Shown here: in pieces, positions 45,534 through 54,979 of the stretch
Layout of the letters: the number at the start of each line of letters is the position of its first letter
Position numbering within the stretch: the first letter of the stretch is position 1
Assembly (NCBI GenBank): GCA_021781745.1
Contig: JAJXWH010000032.1
Coordinates: 1 to 62,406, forward strand
DNA length: 62,406 bases
Source of the DNA: Bacillota bacterium
GTDB taxonomy: Bacteria > Bacillota > Clostridia > Clostridiales > Clostridiaceae
Reading direction: 5' to 3'
Position numbers and translations under genes: made by a program
Notes under the pieces: model-generated
The model's input: only the letters and a program-made list of their open reading frames with translations
Told to the model about the DNA's origin: nothing
The model's database searches: none

Positions 45534-46884
45534 TCTCTTCACTCTCCCTTACATATTTCCATACAGGACTATTAATTGATAAATTTATTTCTTTAGCAAA
45601 GTTAACTGCTCCTATAAAGCCTCCAAGAGGATGCTTTCTTTCATGATTATGATCACAAAAAGCAACTCCTAGTTTATAAGCAAGAGGTCTCTCTTTAACT
45701 CCACCTACTAAAATATCTACATCTTGTTCTAACATAAATTTTTCTAACTCAGCTGGATTTGCATCATCTAAAATTACTGTTCCATCATTAACCAAACTGC
45801 CTATAACTTCATAATCATCTTTTTTGCCAGTTTGAGTTCCAACCATTACTGTATCTATTCCAAGTTCATTAAATTGCTTAATTAAAGATATTGCTTTAAA
45901 TCCACCACCAACATATATAGCTGCTTTTTTGCCTTTTAGATTCTCTTTATAAGAATTTAATATTGGCATTATTTTCTCTTCTTCTTCTTTAACAAAAGCT
46001 TTGGCTTTAGCTAACATTTCATCGTCATTAAATAAACTTGCAATTCTCAAAAGCGAATTTTTAGTATCTTCAAGTCCAACAAAACTTATTTTAACAAATG
46101 GTATGTCCATTTCAGCTTCCATTCTTTTTGCTAAATATGTCATAGATCCTGCACATTGAACAACATTAAAACTTGCACTGCTTGCTTTAATTAAATTATC
46201 ATAGCTGGCATCACCAGTAATTGAAGAAATTACATTAATTCCGATTTTCTTTAAATAATCTTTTACTATCCACAATTCTCCCGCTAGGTTAAAATCACCA
46301 AGCATGTTTATTCCATTTGTTTTTTGTAAAATATTTCTTGAGAATAAGTTCATAAGTGCATTACATGCTAATTTATAACCTTTAGATTTATTTCCTGAAA
46401 ACCCTGGTGACATTACTGGTATAACAGGCACATTATATTTTTCTTCAGCCATTTTACATACAGCTTTTACATCATCTCCAATAACACCAACAATACAAGT
46501 TGCATAAACAAAAATTAATTTCGGATTATGCTTTTCCATTATTCCTTCAATTGCAGCAGTTAATTTCTTTTCACCACCAAATATTACATCTTGTTCACTT
46601 AAATCTGTTGAAAAACTATTTCTATATAAATTTTCACCACTTGATAAACTTCCCCTTATATCCCAAGTATAGCTTGCACATCCAATTGGACCATGCACTA
46701 TATGATAAGCATCAGTTATTGGATTTAAAACTACTCTGGCTCCACAATAAACACAAGCTCTTTGGCTAACCGATCCAGATACACTGTCTCCATCACATTT
46801 CATAGATTTTTTATTTTTACCTTCTTTAAAACATACGAAATCTTCTCTTTCTTCAAGTAATGAATTCGATAATTTCTTTTCCAT
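45520..46884 (-). CDS. nifE: NifE, FeMo-co scaffold alpha subunit
   Basis: This protein of about 454 residues has SQRACVYCGARVVLNPITDA, HGPIGCASYTWDIRG, YATCIVGVIGDD and NVVQCAGSMTYLAKRM. It forms NifEN with the NifN part of NifN-B. Start ATG 46884 follows AGGTGGTG. It is separated from nifK by 283 bases with a strong stem-loop and a MITE-like element, so a partial transcript end is likely between structural and biosynthetic genes. Confidence 0.95.
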   Translation of the reverse strand: MEKKLSNSLLEEREDFVCFKEGKNKKSMKCDGDSVSGSVSQRACVYCGARVVLNPITDAYHIVHGPIGCASYTWDIRGSLSSGENLYRNSFSTDLSEQDVIFGGEKKLTAAIEGIMEKHNPKLIFVYATCIVGVIGDDVKAVCKMAEEKYNVPVIPVMSPGFSGNKSKGYKLACNALMNLFSRNILQKTNGINMLGDFNLAGELWIVKDYLKKIGINVISSITGDASYDNLIKASSASFNVVQCAGSMTYLAKRMEAEMDIPFVKISFVGLEDTKNSLLRIASLFNDDEMLAKAKAFVKEEEEKIMPILNSYKENLKGKKAAIYVGGGFKAISLIKQFNELGIDTVMVGTQTGKKDDYEVIGSLVNDGTVILDDANPAELEKFMLEQDVDILVGGVKERPLAYKLGVAFCDHNHERKHPLGGFIGAVNFAKEINLSINSPVWKYVRESEENEDS

Positions 46885-46931
46885 AAGGTCCACACCACCT
46901 TTTTAAAATTTTCTTACATTATATAAATTGG

Positions 46932-47044
46932 AAATTGAGAATAAAGGATGAAAATCCATGTTTCTTTGAGAATTATCTAAAATATATTTTTTTCAACCTT
47001 GTTAAAAAAATTTATTATCATTCTTCATTCTCAATTCTCAATTT
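46932..47044. repeat. MITE-like inverted-repeat element between nifK and nifE
   Basis: About 113 bases with terminal inverted repeats AAATTGAGAAT/ATTCTCAATTT and an interior that can fold. No coding capacity. It appears inserted in the nif operon. Confidence 0.5.
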
Positions 47045-47050
47045 TAATGA

Positions 47051-47092
47051 ATTGAGCAATTGCCATGATTTATACATGTTCAATTGCTCAAT
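47051..47092 (-). terminator. Stem-loop after nifK
   Basis: ATTGAGCAATTG/CAATTGCTCAAT inverted repeat, 76 bases after the nifK stop. The downstream minus-strand sequence has no long T-run, so it may act as a partial terminator or a 3' protector of nifHDK mRNA. Confidence 0.55.
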
Positions 47093-47167
47093 CATTGAAA
47101 TTATTAAATTATAGTTATTTTTACCTATCTTTTTTCGGGTTTATACTATTTCACACAAATTTTTGTA

Positions 47168-48532
47168 TTACATTACTAATTCAAAATCTTCATCCTTGCA
47201 ATCTCTATCTTGTCTATCCATTAATGCACCAAGCATTAATTCTAACAATCTCATAGCGCCTTTATATCCAACTGTTGGCATATATGCATGTACGTATCTA
47301 TCTAATACTGGGAATCCAAATCTAACTAGTGGGATATCTTCAGCTCTTGCTATGTATTTACCATGAGTTCCACCCATTAGTAAATCAACTGGTTCATTCT
47401 TAATTAATTGGTGCAATTCGAAAAGGTCAGTATCTTGTTTAGCGATACATCCTTCTACACCATATTCTTCAAATAATGCTTTCATTTCTCTATCAAATGC
47501 GGATGATGGAGTTCCTGTAATTACATACTTAGGAATCATTCCAAGCTCTAATAAGAATTTAGATAATGCAACCATTTGATCTGGATCTCCATATAATGCA
47601 ACTTTCTTTCCATCATAATATTGATGAGAGTCTATCATTATATCGACTAATTGTCCTCTTTCTTCTTCAATTTCATATGGAACTTCTGATTTAGTAAACT
47701 TACTTAATTCCATGATTAAAGCATCAGTAGATCCTATACCAATTGGCATTCTTAAAGCTGTATAAGGAACTTTGTATAATTTTTCAAGAGCAGTAGCACC
47801 CGCTTCTGAAGCAAAACTTCCAAGTGCTAATGTTTTTTCGCAGTCACCTAATTCAATGATGTCTTGAATCTTAGTGCCACCCTTTGGATACATTTCATAT
47901 TTTCCAGTCATTGGAGCATCTAAAACGCCAGATGTATCTGGTAACATTGTATAATCTACACCCATAAGCTTTAATAATCTTTTAACTTCACGCATATCAC
48001 CAGGATTAACAAACCCAGGGATTACACACATTTTTCCATTCTTCACTCCAGTCGATTCAGCTAAATGATTGATAAAACCTACAACCATGTTTGAGAATCC
48101 AGTAATGTGCGATCCAACATAACTTGGAGTATTAGCATATATTACTCTTTTTCCATCTGGAATACTGATATCTTCAATAAATGCATTTAAGTCATCACCT
48201 ATAGTTTCTGATAAACATGTAGTGTGAACAGCTATTATTTCTGGATTATACATATCAAAAATATTTTTTACAGCAGTTTTGATATTACTACCTCCACCGA
48301 ATACGCAAGCACCTTCACTAAATGATGAACTTGTTGCTATTGCTGGTTCTTTGAAATGTCTTGATAAAACTGTACGATGATATGAACAACAACCTTGTGA
48401 ACCATGACTATGAGGCATACAACCGTGTACTCCAAGAGCAGCATACATTGCACCTACTGGTTGACATGTCTTACTTGGGTTAATAGTAATGGCGCTTCTT
48501 TCTTTTATTTCTTTAGGAGTTAAATCTAACAT
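47168..48532 (-). CDS. nifK: Mo-nitrogenase beta subunit NifK
   Basis: This 454-residue protein has the short N-terminus typical of clostridial NifK. P-cluster ligands are in CQPVGAMYAALG, HGSQGCCSYHR and TTCLSETIGDD. It ends RLLELMLGALMDRQD plus an acidic tail. It forms the MoFe heterotetramer with NifD. It starts at the last base of the nifD stop region (overlapping), implying coupling. Confidence 0.96.
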   Translation of the reverse strand: MLDLTPKEIKERSAITINPSKTCQPVGAMYAALGVHGCMPHSHGSQGCCSYHRTVLSRHFKEPAIATSSSFSEGACVFGGGSNIKTAVKNIFDMYNPEIIAVHTTCLSETIGDDLNAFIEDISIPDGKRVIYANTPSYVGSHITGFSNMVVGFINHLAESTGVKNGKMCVIPGFVNPGDMREVKRLLKLMGVDYTMLPDTSGVLDAPMTGKYEMYPKGGTKIQDIIELGDCEKTLALGSFASEAGATALEKLYKVPYTALRMPIGIGSTDALIMELSKFTKSEVPYEIEEERGQLVDIMIDSHQYYDGKKVALYGDPDQMVALSKFLLELGMIPKYVITGTPSSAFDREMKALFEEYGVEGCIAKQDTDLFELHQLIKNEPVDLLMGGTHGKYIARAEDIPLVRFGFPVLDRYVHAYMPTVGYKGAMRLLELMLGALMDRQDRDCKDEDFELVM

Positions 48533-50124
48533 TATACCTCACCTCCAAATGTACCTTCTAATAAAACTTCTGTTTTCCATGGTGCTACAGTATAGCTCCA
48601 TGCTGGTGTGAATAAACTCATAGTTAAATCTCTACCAAAGTTTTCAGCACCTTTAAATCCTGCATAAGGACCAGAATAATCATAAGAGTGTAATTGTCTT
48701 GATAATATTCCACCTTTTTGAATAACAAACTTGTCCTTAATACCAGAGAAGAACATATCTACTTTTAATTCTTTAATAAATTTTTCAGTTTCAAATTCAT
48801 TTAAGTCGTCAATTACAATAGTACCTTTTTTCATATCTTTCATCATACCTGGATAATATTCTAAGTTAACTATTTCTTTCTTTAATTCTTCTAATTCTTC
48901 GTCTGTTTTTACAGGTCTATATTTATCTACGATTTTTTCTACTTCTAATGTTTCGATGTTCTTTAAGTCTGCATCTTCTACAATAGTTGGTATAACTTCT
49001 CTACCTTCATAATCGTCTCTATGTGCAAATTCAAAACCTGCAATTAATGTTTCTACACCTAAATCATTTAAAAGCATTTGATAATGGTGAGCTCTTGAAC
49101 CTCCAACATATAAACCTGCTTTTTTACCAGTTAATCTGCTCTTAAAGTATTCCATAGAATCCTTTATTTCTTCAAGTTCTTCTGCTATTACTTCTTCAGT
49201 TTTTGCTGTAATTTCTGGATCATTAAAGAACTTAGCCATATCTCTTAAAGTTTTAACTGTACAATCAACTCCAATAAAGTCAACCTTTATCCATGGAGTA
49301 CCATATTGAATTTTCATCATTTCTGCAATATAGTTAATTGAACGGTGACATTGAACTAAGTTTAATTCTGCGCAGTGAGATCTACGTATTTCATCTATGC
49401 TACCATCACCAGTCATTATAGATATAACTTCATAACCGATTTTTTCAAGAATCCTCTTTATTTCCCAACCGTCACCACCTATGTTATATTCTCCAAGAAT
49501 ATTAACAGTGTGCTTGTTTGATGTGTATTCTGTGGTACCTATAACAGATTTAATTAATTTGTTATTTGCAATATGGTGACCAGCAGATTGTGATACACCC
49601 TTATATCCTTCACAAGGGAATGATATACATTCTATTCCATATAATTCTTTCATTTCAGTTGCAACAGCTGGAAGGTCATCACCAATTAATCCAACTGGAC
49701 ATGTTGCAGCAATGAATACTGCTTTTGGATGGAAAATATCAACAATTTCAGCAATTGCTTGTTTTAATTTCTTTTCTCCACCAAACACTATATCAGTTTC
49801 TCCTAAGTTTGTAGAGAAACAATATTGAATAAAACTTCCATCACCTTTTTGTGGTATAGCCTTATTTCTTCTTGTTCCCCATGAATAGTATCCACATCCT
49901 ATTGGTCCATGAGTTAATAATACTATATCCTTTAATGGTCCAAGAACAACCCCTTTACAACCGGCATAACAACATCCTCTATGTGTCATGATTCCAGGTA
50001 TAGTTCTTCTGTTTGCATCTATTTCTATAGATTGTCCATCTTCCTCAAGCTCTACCATATGTTTTTTTCTATTTTTGTAGACCTTAGCACTATATTTGTC
50101 TAAAATACTATCTACTTTACTCAT
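48532..50124 (-). CDS. nifD: Mo-nitrogenase alpha subunit NifD
   Basis: This protein of about 530 residues has P-cluster Cys in HRGCCYAGCKG, HGPIGCGYYSWG and AATCPVGLIGDD, the FeMo-co Cys in NLVQCHRSINYI, and a distal His in QLHSYDYSGPYAGF. It contains the roughly 50-residue insertion around 375-430 (DADLKNIETLEVEKIVDKYR...) that characterises clostridial (group III) NifD. Start ATG 50124 follows GGAGGTG. Confidence 0.96.
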   Translation of the reverse strand: MSKVDSILDKYSAKVYKNRKKHMVELEEDGQSIEIDANRRTIPGIMTHRGCCYAGCKGVVLGPLKDIVLLTHGPIGCGYYSWGTRRNKAIPQKGDGSFIQYCFSTNLGETDIVFGGEKKLKQAIAEIVDIFHPKAVFIAATCPVGLIGDDLPAVATEMKELYGIECISFPCEGYKGVSQSAGHHIANNKLIKSVIGTTEYTSNKHTVNILGEYNIGGDGWEIKRILEKIGYEVISIMTGDGSIDEIRRSHCAELNLVQCHRSINYIAEMMKIQYGTPWIKVDFIGVDCTVKTLRDMAKFFNDPEITAKTEEVIAEELEEIKDSMEYFKSRLTGKKAGLYVGGSRAHHYQMLLNDLGVETLIAGFEFAHRDDYEGREVIPTIVEDADLKNIETLEVEKIVDKYRPVKTDEELEELKKEIVNLEYYPGMMKDMKKGTIVIDDLNEFETEKFIKELKVDMFFSGIKDKFVIQKGGILSRQLHSYDYSGPYAGFKGAENFGRDLTMSLFTPAWSYTVAPWKTEVLLEGTFGGEV

Positions 50125-50139
50125 ACACTTCACCTCCGT

Positions 50140-50523
50140 TTAAATTGCATCATCTCCAGCTTGTCCATCTCTGACTCTATATACTTCTTCTACTGGCAAT
50201 ATGAATATTTTTCCATCTCCTGGTGTTCCAGTTGAATTTACGCCTAATACTACATCTACAACTGCTTTTACTTCTTCATCTTTTACTATAAGAGTAACAA
50301 GTCTCTTTGGAATTAATCTTCCTCTTTCAGATAAGTTTTCACCAAATGGTGATGGTGGTACTTCTCCAGTCTCCATATAAGCCTCGATTAAAGCCTTATC
50401 GATTGATTTTTTACCTCTTCCAAGTACTTTTCTGCAAGTAATAGATGGGAAACCAGCTTCTGCAAGTGCTTCTTTTGTTTTATTTACTTTATTCAAACGA
50501 ATAATACACATAACTTCTTTCAT
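50140..50523 (-). CDS. nifI2: NifI2, GlnB-like regulator (nif-operon copy)
   Basis: This 127-residue PII-family protein begins MKEVMCIIRLNKVNKTKEAL, has GRGKKSIDKALIEAYME and GRLIPKRLVTLIV, and ends GDGKIFILPVEEVYRVRDG. Start ATG 50523 has AGGAGGAA upstream and matches the vnf-linked copy; a longer frame from 50568 overlaps nifI1. It is located between nifH and nifD as usual in clostridia and methanogens. Confidence 0.94.
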   Translation of the reverse strand: MKEVMCIIRLNKVNKTKEALAEAGFPSITCRKVLGRGKKSIDKALIEAYMETGEVPPSPFGENLSERGRLIPKRLVTLIVKDEEVKAVVDVVLGVNSTGTPGDGKIFILPVEEVYRVRDGQAGDDAI

Positions 50524-50548
50524 AAAGCTATTCCTCCTAAATTTAATT

Positions 50549-50875
50549 TTATAACCCAGATTTTCCACTACTTACAGTGTATACTTCTTCAACTGGTGCA
50601 ACAAATATTTTACCATCTCCGAAAGCACCTTTTTCTCCTGTTCTTGAACTTCTCATTATAATTTTTATTACATCTTCTTTATCTCCATCTTTTACAGCGA
50701 TTAATAACATTTCTTTTGGTAATTCATCATAATGAATATCTCCAACTTTTATTCCTTTTTGTTTTCCTCTTCCGTAAACTGCCATTTTAGTTACTTCTGG
50801 AAATCCAGCATCAAGTAATTCAGAAAGAACAGTGCTAACTTTCTCAGGTCTAATTATTGCACGAATCATATACAT
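50549..50875 (-). CDS. nifI1: NifI1, GlnB-like regulator (nif-operon copy)
   Basis: This 108-residue PII-family protein has IRPEKVSTVLSELLDAGFPE, T-loop GRGKQKGIKVGDIHYDELPKE and C-terminus GDGKIFVAPVEEVYTVSSG. With NifI2 it switches MoFe protein activity in response to nitrogen status. It is 94 bases after nifH. Confidence 0.94.
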   Translation of the reverse strand: MYMIRAIIRPEKVSTVLSELLDAGFPEVTKMAVYGRGKQKGIKVGDIHYDELPKEMLLIAVKDGDKEDVIKIIMRSSRTGEKGAFGDGKIFVAPVEEVYTVSSGKSGL

Positions 50876-50969
50876 ATATCTCTATCTCCCTTTTTATAAT
50901 ATATTTTGTAATTAGATATTAATTTAACATATTTAAAGTACCATAATCTTTTATAACATGTTTTATATC

Positions 50970-51845
<876 letters not shown>

Positions 51846-51884
51846 TTATAACTAATTTGTATTAATATTACTGTAAAATTGATT

Positions 51885-51944
51885 AAAAAAAATGAATCTA
51901 TTTTATTAACTACTTAAAGTTATATAAATTAGACTCCTTTGTCT
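51885..51944 (-). promoter_or_regulatory. nifH leader attenuator 2
   Basis: Minus strand AGAC-AAAGGA-GTCT hairpin (51944-51931) overlaps terminator GAGTCTA/TAGATTC (51936-51894), which ends in eight T (51892-51885). Loop has A1 and G4. Confidence 0.78.
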
Positions 51945-51954
51945 TTTTTGTAAT

Positions 51955-52012
51955 AAAAAAATCTAAGAAATTTAACTTCATCTTTGAGTTAAATACTTAG
52001 ACTTCATTGCCT
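51955..52012 (-). promoter_or_regulatory. nifH leader attenuator 1 (two hexaloops)
   Basis: Hairpin 1 AGGC-AATGAA-GTCT (52012-51999). Hairpin 2 AACTC-AAAGAT-G(A)AGTT (51990-51974, one bulged A). Terminator TCTAAG/CTTAGA (52001-51962) ends in seven T. Hairpin 1 shares bases with the terminator 5' arm, so they compete. Confidence 0.8.
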
Positions 52013-52051
52013 TATTGACAGGTATTTACGTTTTATTTATTTGTTGTAATA

Positions 52052-52080
52052 ACAATATCATATAAAATCGATTTTGTAAA
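52052..52080 (-). promoter_or_regulatory. nifH promoter, proximal
   Basis: TTTACA (52080-52075), 17-base spacer, TATTGT (52057-52052). The surrounding 30 bases resemble the distal promoter 99 bases away, suggesting a tandem duplication. Confidence 0.65.
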
Positions 52081-52118
52081 TACTTTTTTCAATTTTTATG
52101 ATTTTTGTCATTTCTTGT

Positions 52119-52138
52119 AGTTGTTTTAAGTTGTTTTA
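52119..52138 (-). promoter_or_regulatory. 10-bp direct repeat between nifH promoters
   Basis: AGTTGTTTTA twice in tandem on the plus strand, plus a weaker TTCTTGT unit. It lies downstream of the distal -10 and upstream of the proximal -35. Confidence 0.5.
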
Positions 52139-52150
52139 GTTATTGAAATT

Positions 52151-52179
52151 ATAATATCACAAATAATTAATTTTGCAAA
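52151..52179 (-). promoter_or_regulatory. nifH promoter, distal
   Basis: TTTGCA (52179-52174), 17-base spacer, TATTAT (52156-52151). Confidence 0.65.
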
Positions 52180-52272
52180 CACTTTTTTATATTTCTATAA
52201 CTTTTTTAATGATAACGATATATTTTTAACAATTCATCAATATTGTTCGTGTTCTCATGATCATTTTGAAAA

Positions 52273-53202
52273 TTACTTATTTAAATCCCCGCTTAGGGTA
52301 AATTGCTTTTCTCCAAAATGTTTTATTTCAAAGTTATTTTCTGAAATGATATATTCATATTTATCATCAATAATAACCTTATCATCTATAAATTCTAGTT
52401 TTAAAGTAATTGTATCCAGAACTTCGCTGTTAGAATACAATCTAATCTTTTTAGGAGAATGAAAAATTGTATCTCTCTCAGAGGTACTTACAGCTATTGT
52501 ATTAGTAGAGGTAATAAGCGATTTAATTTTTCCATCTTCATAAAAGCTTAAAGAATTAGAATCTCCATGAATACCTACTGCATTAATATCATAAGCTTCA
52601 ATTTTACCTATTGGTGTATTTATATTTAGCGGCCTGAAGGGCTCACAAGATTTGATCTTTCCACTTTCATATAAAGATACTCCAATACGTCCAGTGAAAT
52701 TATAATTTTCTAAATTAATTTTAATTCTTTCTTTAGGCCATAGAGTAATACTTTTCAGCTCACCACTTTTATAAAAATGAAGAGACATTGGTTTTCCTTC
52801 AAAAGATGCAAATTCAAAATCTATTTTATATACTTTCGCCAAATTATATTCATCATCTTCTGTCCAATATCCAGATAGTTTTCCATCTAACAAAAATAAT
52901 CTATTAATTTGGCCTTCTTCATAAAATGATATCTTTTCAGCCTCAAAAGCACCTAAAGAAGTTTGTATTGTGGTCAATTCATTTAATGAAATACTTTTTA
53001 TATTTCCACTTTTAAATACCTTTACTGGTGGAAATTCTTTTTTTCTTTCATCAATAAAACCATATAAAGGTACTAGCTTGTACCCTAAAACATCTAATTC
53101 ACTTTCTTCTTCTACGCTATATGATTCTGGTTCTCCACTTGGATAATAACCGATTATCTTAGCATCATTTAAAATACCATATTTAGTTTTAATAGTTTCC
53201 AT
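52273..53202 (-). CDS. MORN/YwqK-like repeat protein (nif-side copy)
   Basis: This 309-residue protein is the paralogue of 26789-27757. It has repeats such as GYYPSGEPESY, KVFKSGNIKSI, SFYEEGQINRL, HFYKSGELKSITLWP, SLYESGKIKSC and SFYEDGKIKSL. It has no signal peptide and lacks the Cys-rich tail of the vnf-side copy. It is 17 bases after the AnfO-family gene and directly upstream of the nifH promoter region. Function unknown. Confidence 0.75.
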   Translation of the reverse strand: METIKTKYGILNDAKIIGYYPSGEPESYSVEEESELDVLGYKLVPLYGFIDERKKEFPPVKVFKSGNIKSISLNELTTIQTSLGAFEAEKISFYEEGQINRLFLLDGKLSGYWTEDDEYNLAKVYKIDFEFASFEGKPMSLHFYKSGELKSITLWPKERIKINLENYNFTGRIGVSLYESGKIKSCEPFRPLNINTPIGKIEAYDINAVGIHGDSNSLSFYEDGKIKSLITSTNTIAVSTSERDTIFHSPKKIRLYSNSEVLDTITLKLEFIDDKVIIDDKYEYIISENNFEIKHFGEKQFTLSGDLNK

Positions 53203-53219
53203 AATATTTCCTCCATTTC

Positions 53220-53831
53220 TTAATTATTATTCTTTTCTATAATGACTTTATAATCATTTCTTTTTGTTTCTATAATATCTAATTTTATATTATACTTGTC
53301 TTTTCTTTCAACTATCCAAGGTGGTACATGACAGCAAAGCACTTCTATTTTCTTAACTTTTTCATTTTCCAAATAGGGAATTATTGCATTTTTAGAAGAA
53401 ATTTCTGGATTTGTAAGCTCCAATTCCTGTAAATCCACCAAGTAGTATCCATCCTCTATTTTCTTACCCAATTCCACTGGTTTATTTGCGTTTTCTTCTT
53501 CCTCCAATTCTTTTGCAACTATTTCATCTAGATAATCGTAAGGATTTCCTTCTAATTCCCAGATACTGAAATCCTCCATATAGAATACACTGTATGGAAT
53601 TCCAAAAGCTTTGGTTACAACAATAATTTTACAATCATCCATTTCCGGAAGTAAGTTTTGATATTCCTTTCTAACTTCACTAATTCCTTTCTCGCCGCTT
53701 GTCCTATTAATTAAAATAACTTTCTTGACTTTCCAGACAAACTTATCCTTTGTAAATATTTTAACATATTTTGCTTCTTCAAAGGAACTGATAATATCCT
53801 TTTCCTCAAGAAAAACAGCTATTTCGTTCAT
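53220..53831 (-). CDS. AnfO-family nitrogenase accessory protein (nif-side copy)
   Basis: This protein of about 203 residues begins MNEIAVFLEE and has the AnfO-like core MDDCKIIVVTKAFGIPYSVFYMEDFSIWELEGNPYDYLDE and a CCHVPPWIVER motif near the C-terminus. Start ATG 53831 follows AGAGGAG; a frame extending to 53900 runs through the leader terminator and is not used. Its leader has a TGC-AAAGAT-GCA attenuator. AnfO homologues are usually tied to Fe-only nitrogenase; here one is next to the Mo operon. Confidence 0.68.
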   Translation of the reverse strand: MNEIAVFLEEKDIISSFEEAKYVKIFTKDKFVWKVKKVILINRTSGEKGISEVRKEYQNLLPEMDDCKIIVVTKAFGIPYSVFYMEDFSIWELEGNPYDYLDEIVAKELEEEENANKPVELGKKIEDGYYLVDLQELELTNPEISSKNAIIPYLENEKVKKIEVLCCHVPPWIVERKDKYNIKLDIIETKRNDYKVIIEKNNN

Positions 53832-53863
53832 AATATCACTCCTCTTTATTATTTTTATATAAC

Positions 53864-53899
53864 AAAAAAAGACACAGTATTGGGTACTGCATCTTTGCA
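53864..53899 (-). promoter_or_regulatory. Hexaloop attenuator, nif-side AnfO leader
   Basis: Minus strand TGC-AAAGAT-GCA (53899-53888) overlaps a 9-bp terminator stem GATGCAGTA/TACTGTGTC (53893-53871, two G-U pairs) with seven T. Confidence 0.75.
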
Positions 53900-53937
53900 C
53901 TTAAATTTGTTATATTTATTTTATACTATAACATTCT

Positions 53938-54903
53938 TTAAGTTTTAGCAAGTATTTTACCGATATCTTTTAAATCATATCCGCCTAAACTCTCTATTTC
54001 TCTTTTAAAATCTTCACTTTGTACAGTATTTATTATTAATTTATAGATATGATACTTTAAATCTGATTCTCTAATCACCAAATCATATCTTTCTTCCTGA
54101 AGTTGTATAAAATCAATTCCTTCTATTTGTTTTGCTACTTTTTCACTTCCTATTCCAACATCACCTTCTCCTCTTGCAATACTTCTTGCTACAGCAGAAT
54201 GAGATTGCTTTTCTATATCATAGCCTTTTATATGTTCTCTGTTGATATTATTAACTCTTAATTTTTCATCTAATAAAATTCTTATACCAGAACCTTTTTC
54301 TCTATTTATCATTGATATATTAGATTTAGTTAAATCAATCCATGTATTAATTTTATGCGGATTACCCTTCGCTACATAAAAGCCAACATTTCTATAAGCA
54401 AGATTTATAATTAAGCAAGATATTCCAGGAAGCATTTTCCTAACAAAGGCAGTATTATATTCATTAGTATCACCATCCCATAAGTGAGATGTTGAAATAG
54501 ATATTTTATCATTATATAAATCATACAAACTCGCATAACTTCCAACGTTTGATCTTAGAATTCTTATATCACTAACTTTTTCTCGAATATTTTCTGCCAA
54601 TACATCAAGAATTACGTCTTGACCCGATATTATAATATCGTTTGGATTTTCTAGTTTTTTCATATTGTTTAATGACTCATTATTTAATGGTTCATTTTTT
54701 ATTAGTGCAAATTTATTAGTGTTACTTTGGGTTGATTTTTGATTATTTATATAATTCTCAACATCATCTTTATCTATTCTAAGCTTTTTCCCTACTTTGT
54801 ACCCTGGTAACTCTCCGCGTTTTACTAATTCATATACTGTATTTTTAGTTATCTTTAATAATTCAGCAACTTCGACTGCCGTTAGGGATCCATCATTCTC
54901 CAT
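53938..54903 (-). CDS. One-component regulator: HTH plus binding-protein domain (copy 4)
   Basis: This protein of about 321 residues has a helix-turn-helix LTAVEVAELLKITKNTVYELVKRGELPGYKVGKK and a ligand domain from about 90 (IIISGQDVILDVLAENIRE, TSHLWDGDTNEYN, INREKGSGIRILLDEKL). It is the most diverged at the ligand-domain start (ISGQD instead of ICGQD). It lies between the signal-less binding protein and the nif-side AnfO gene. ATG 54903 follows AAGGAGGG. Confidence 0.85.
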   Translation of the reverse strand: MENDGSLTAVEVAELLKITKNTVYELVKRGELPGYKVGKKLRIDKDDVENYINNQKSTQSNTNKFALIKNEPLNNESLNNMKKLENPNDIIISGQDVILDVLAENIREKVSDIRILRSNVGSYASLYDLYNDKISISTSHLWDGDTNEYNTAFVRKMLPGISCLIINLAYRNVGFYVAKGNPHKINTWIDLTKSNISMINREKGSGIRILLDEKLRVNNINREHIKGYDIEKQSHSAVARSIARGEGDVGIGSEKVAKQIEGIDFIQLQEERYDLVIRESDLKYHIYKLIINTVQSEDFKREIESLGGYDLKDIGKILAKT

Positions 54904-54979
54904 CGAATTTCCCTCCTTCTTTATTTTAGTATATTCTAACATTTAGAAGTGAGAATTTCTAGCAGCTAGAAAACTTATT

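Noticed and set aside
53832..53900. N-terminal extension of the nif-side AnfO protein
   Set aside because: The extension is the attenuator terminator itself.
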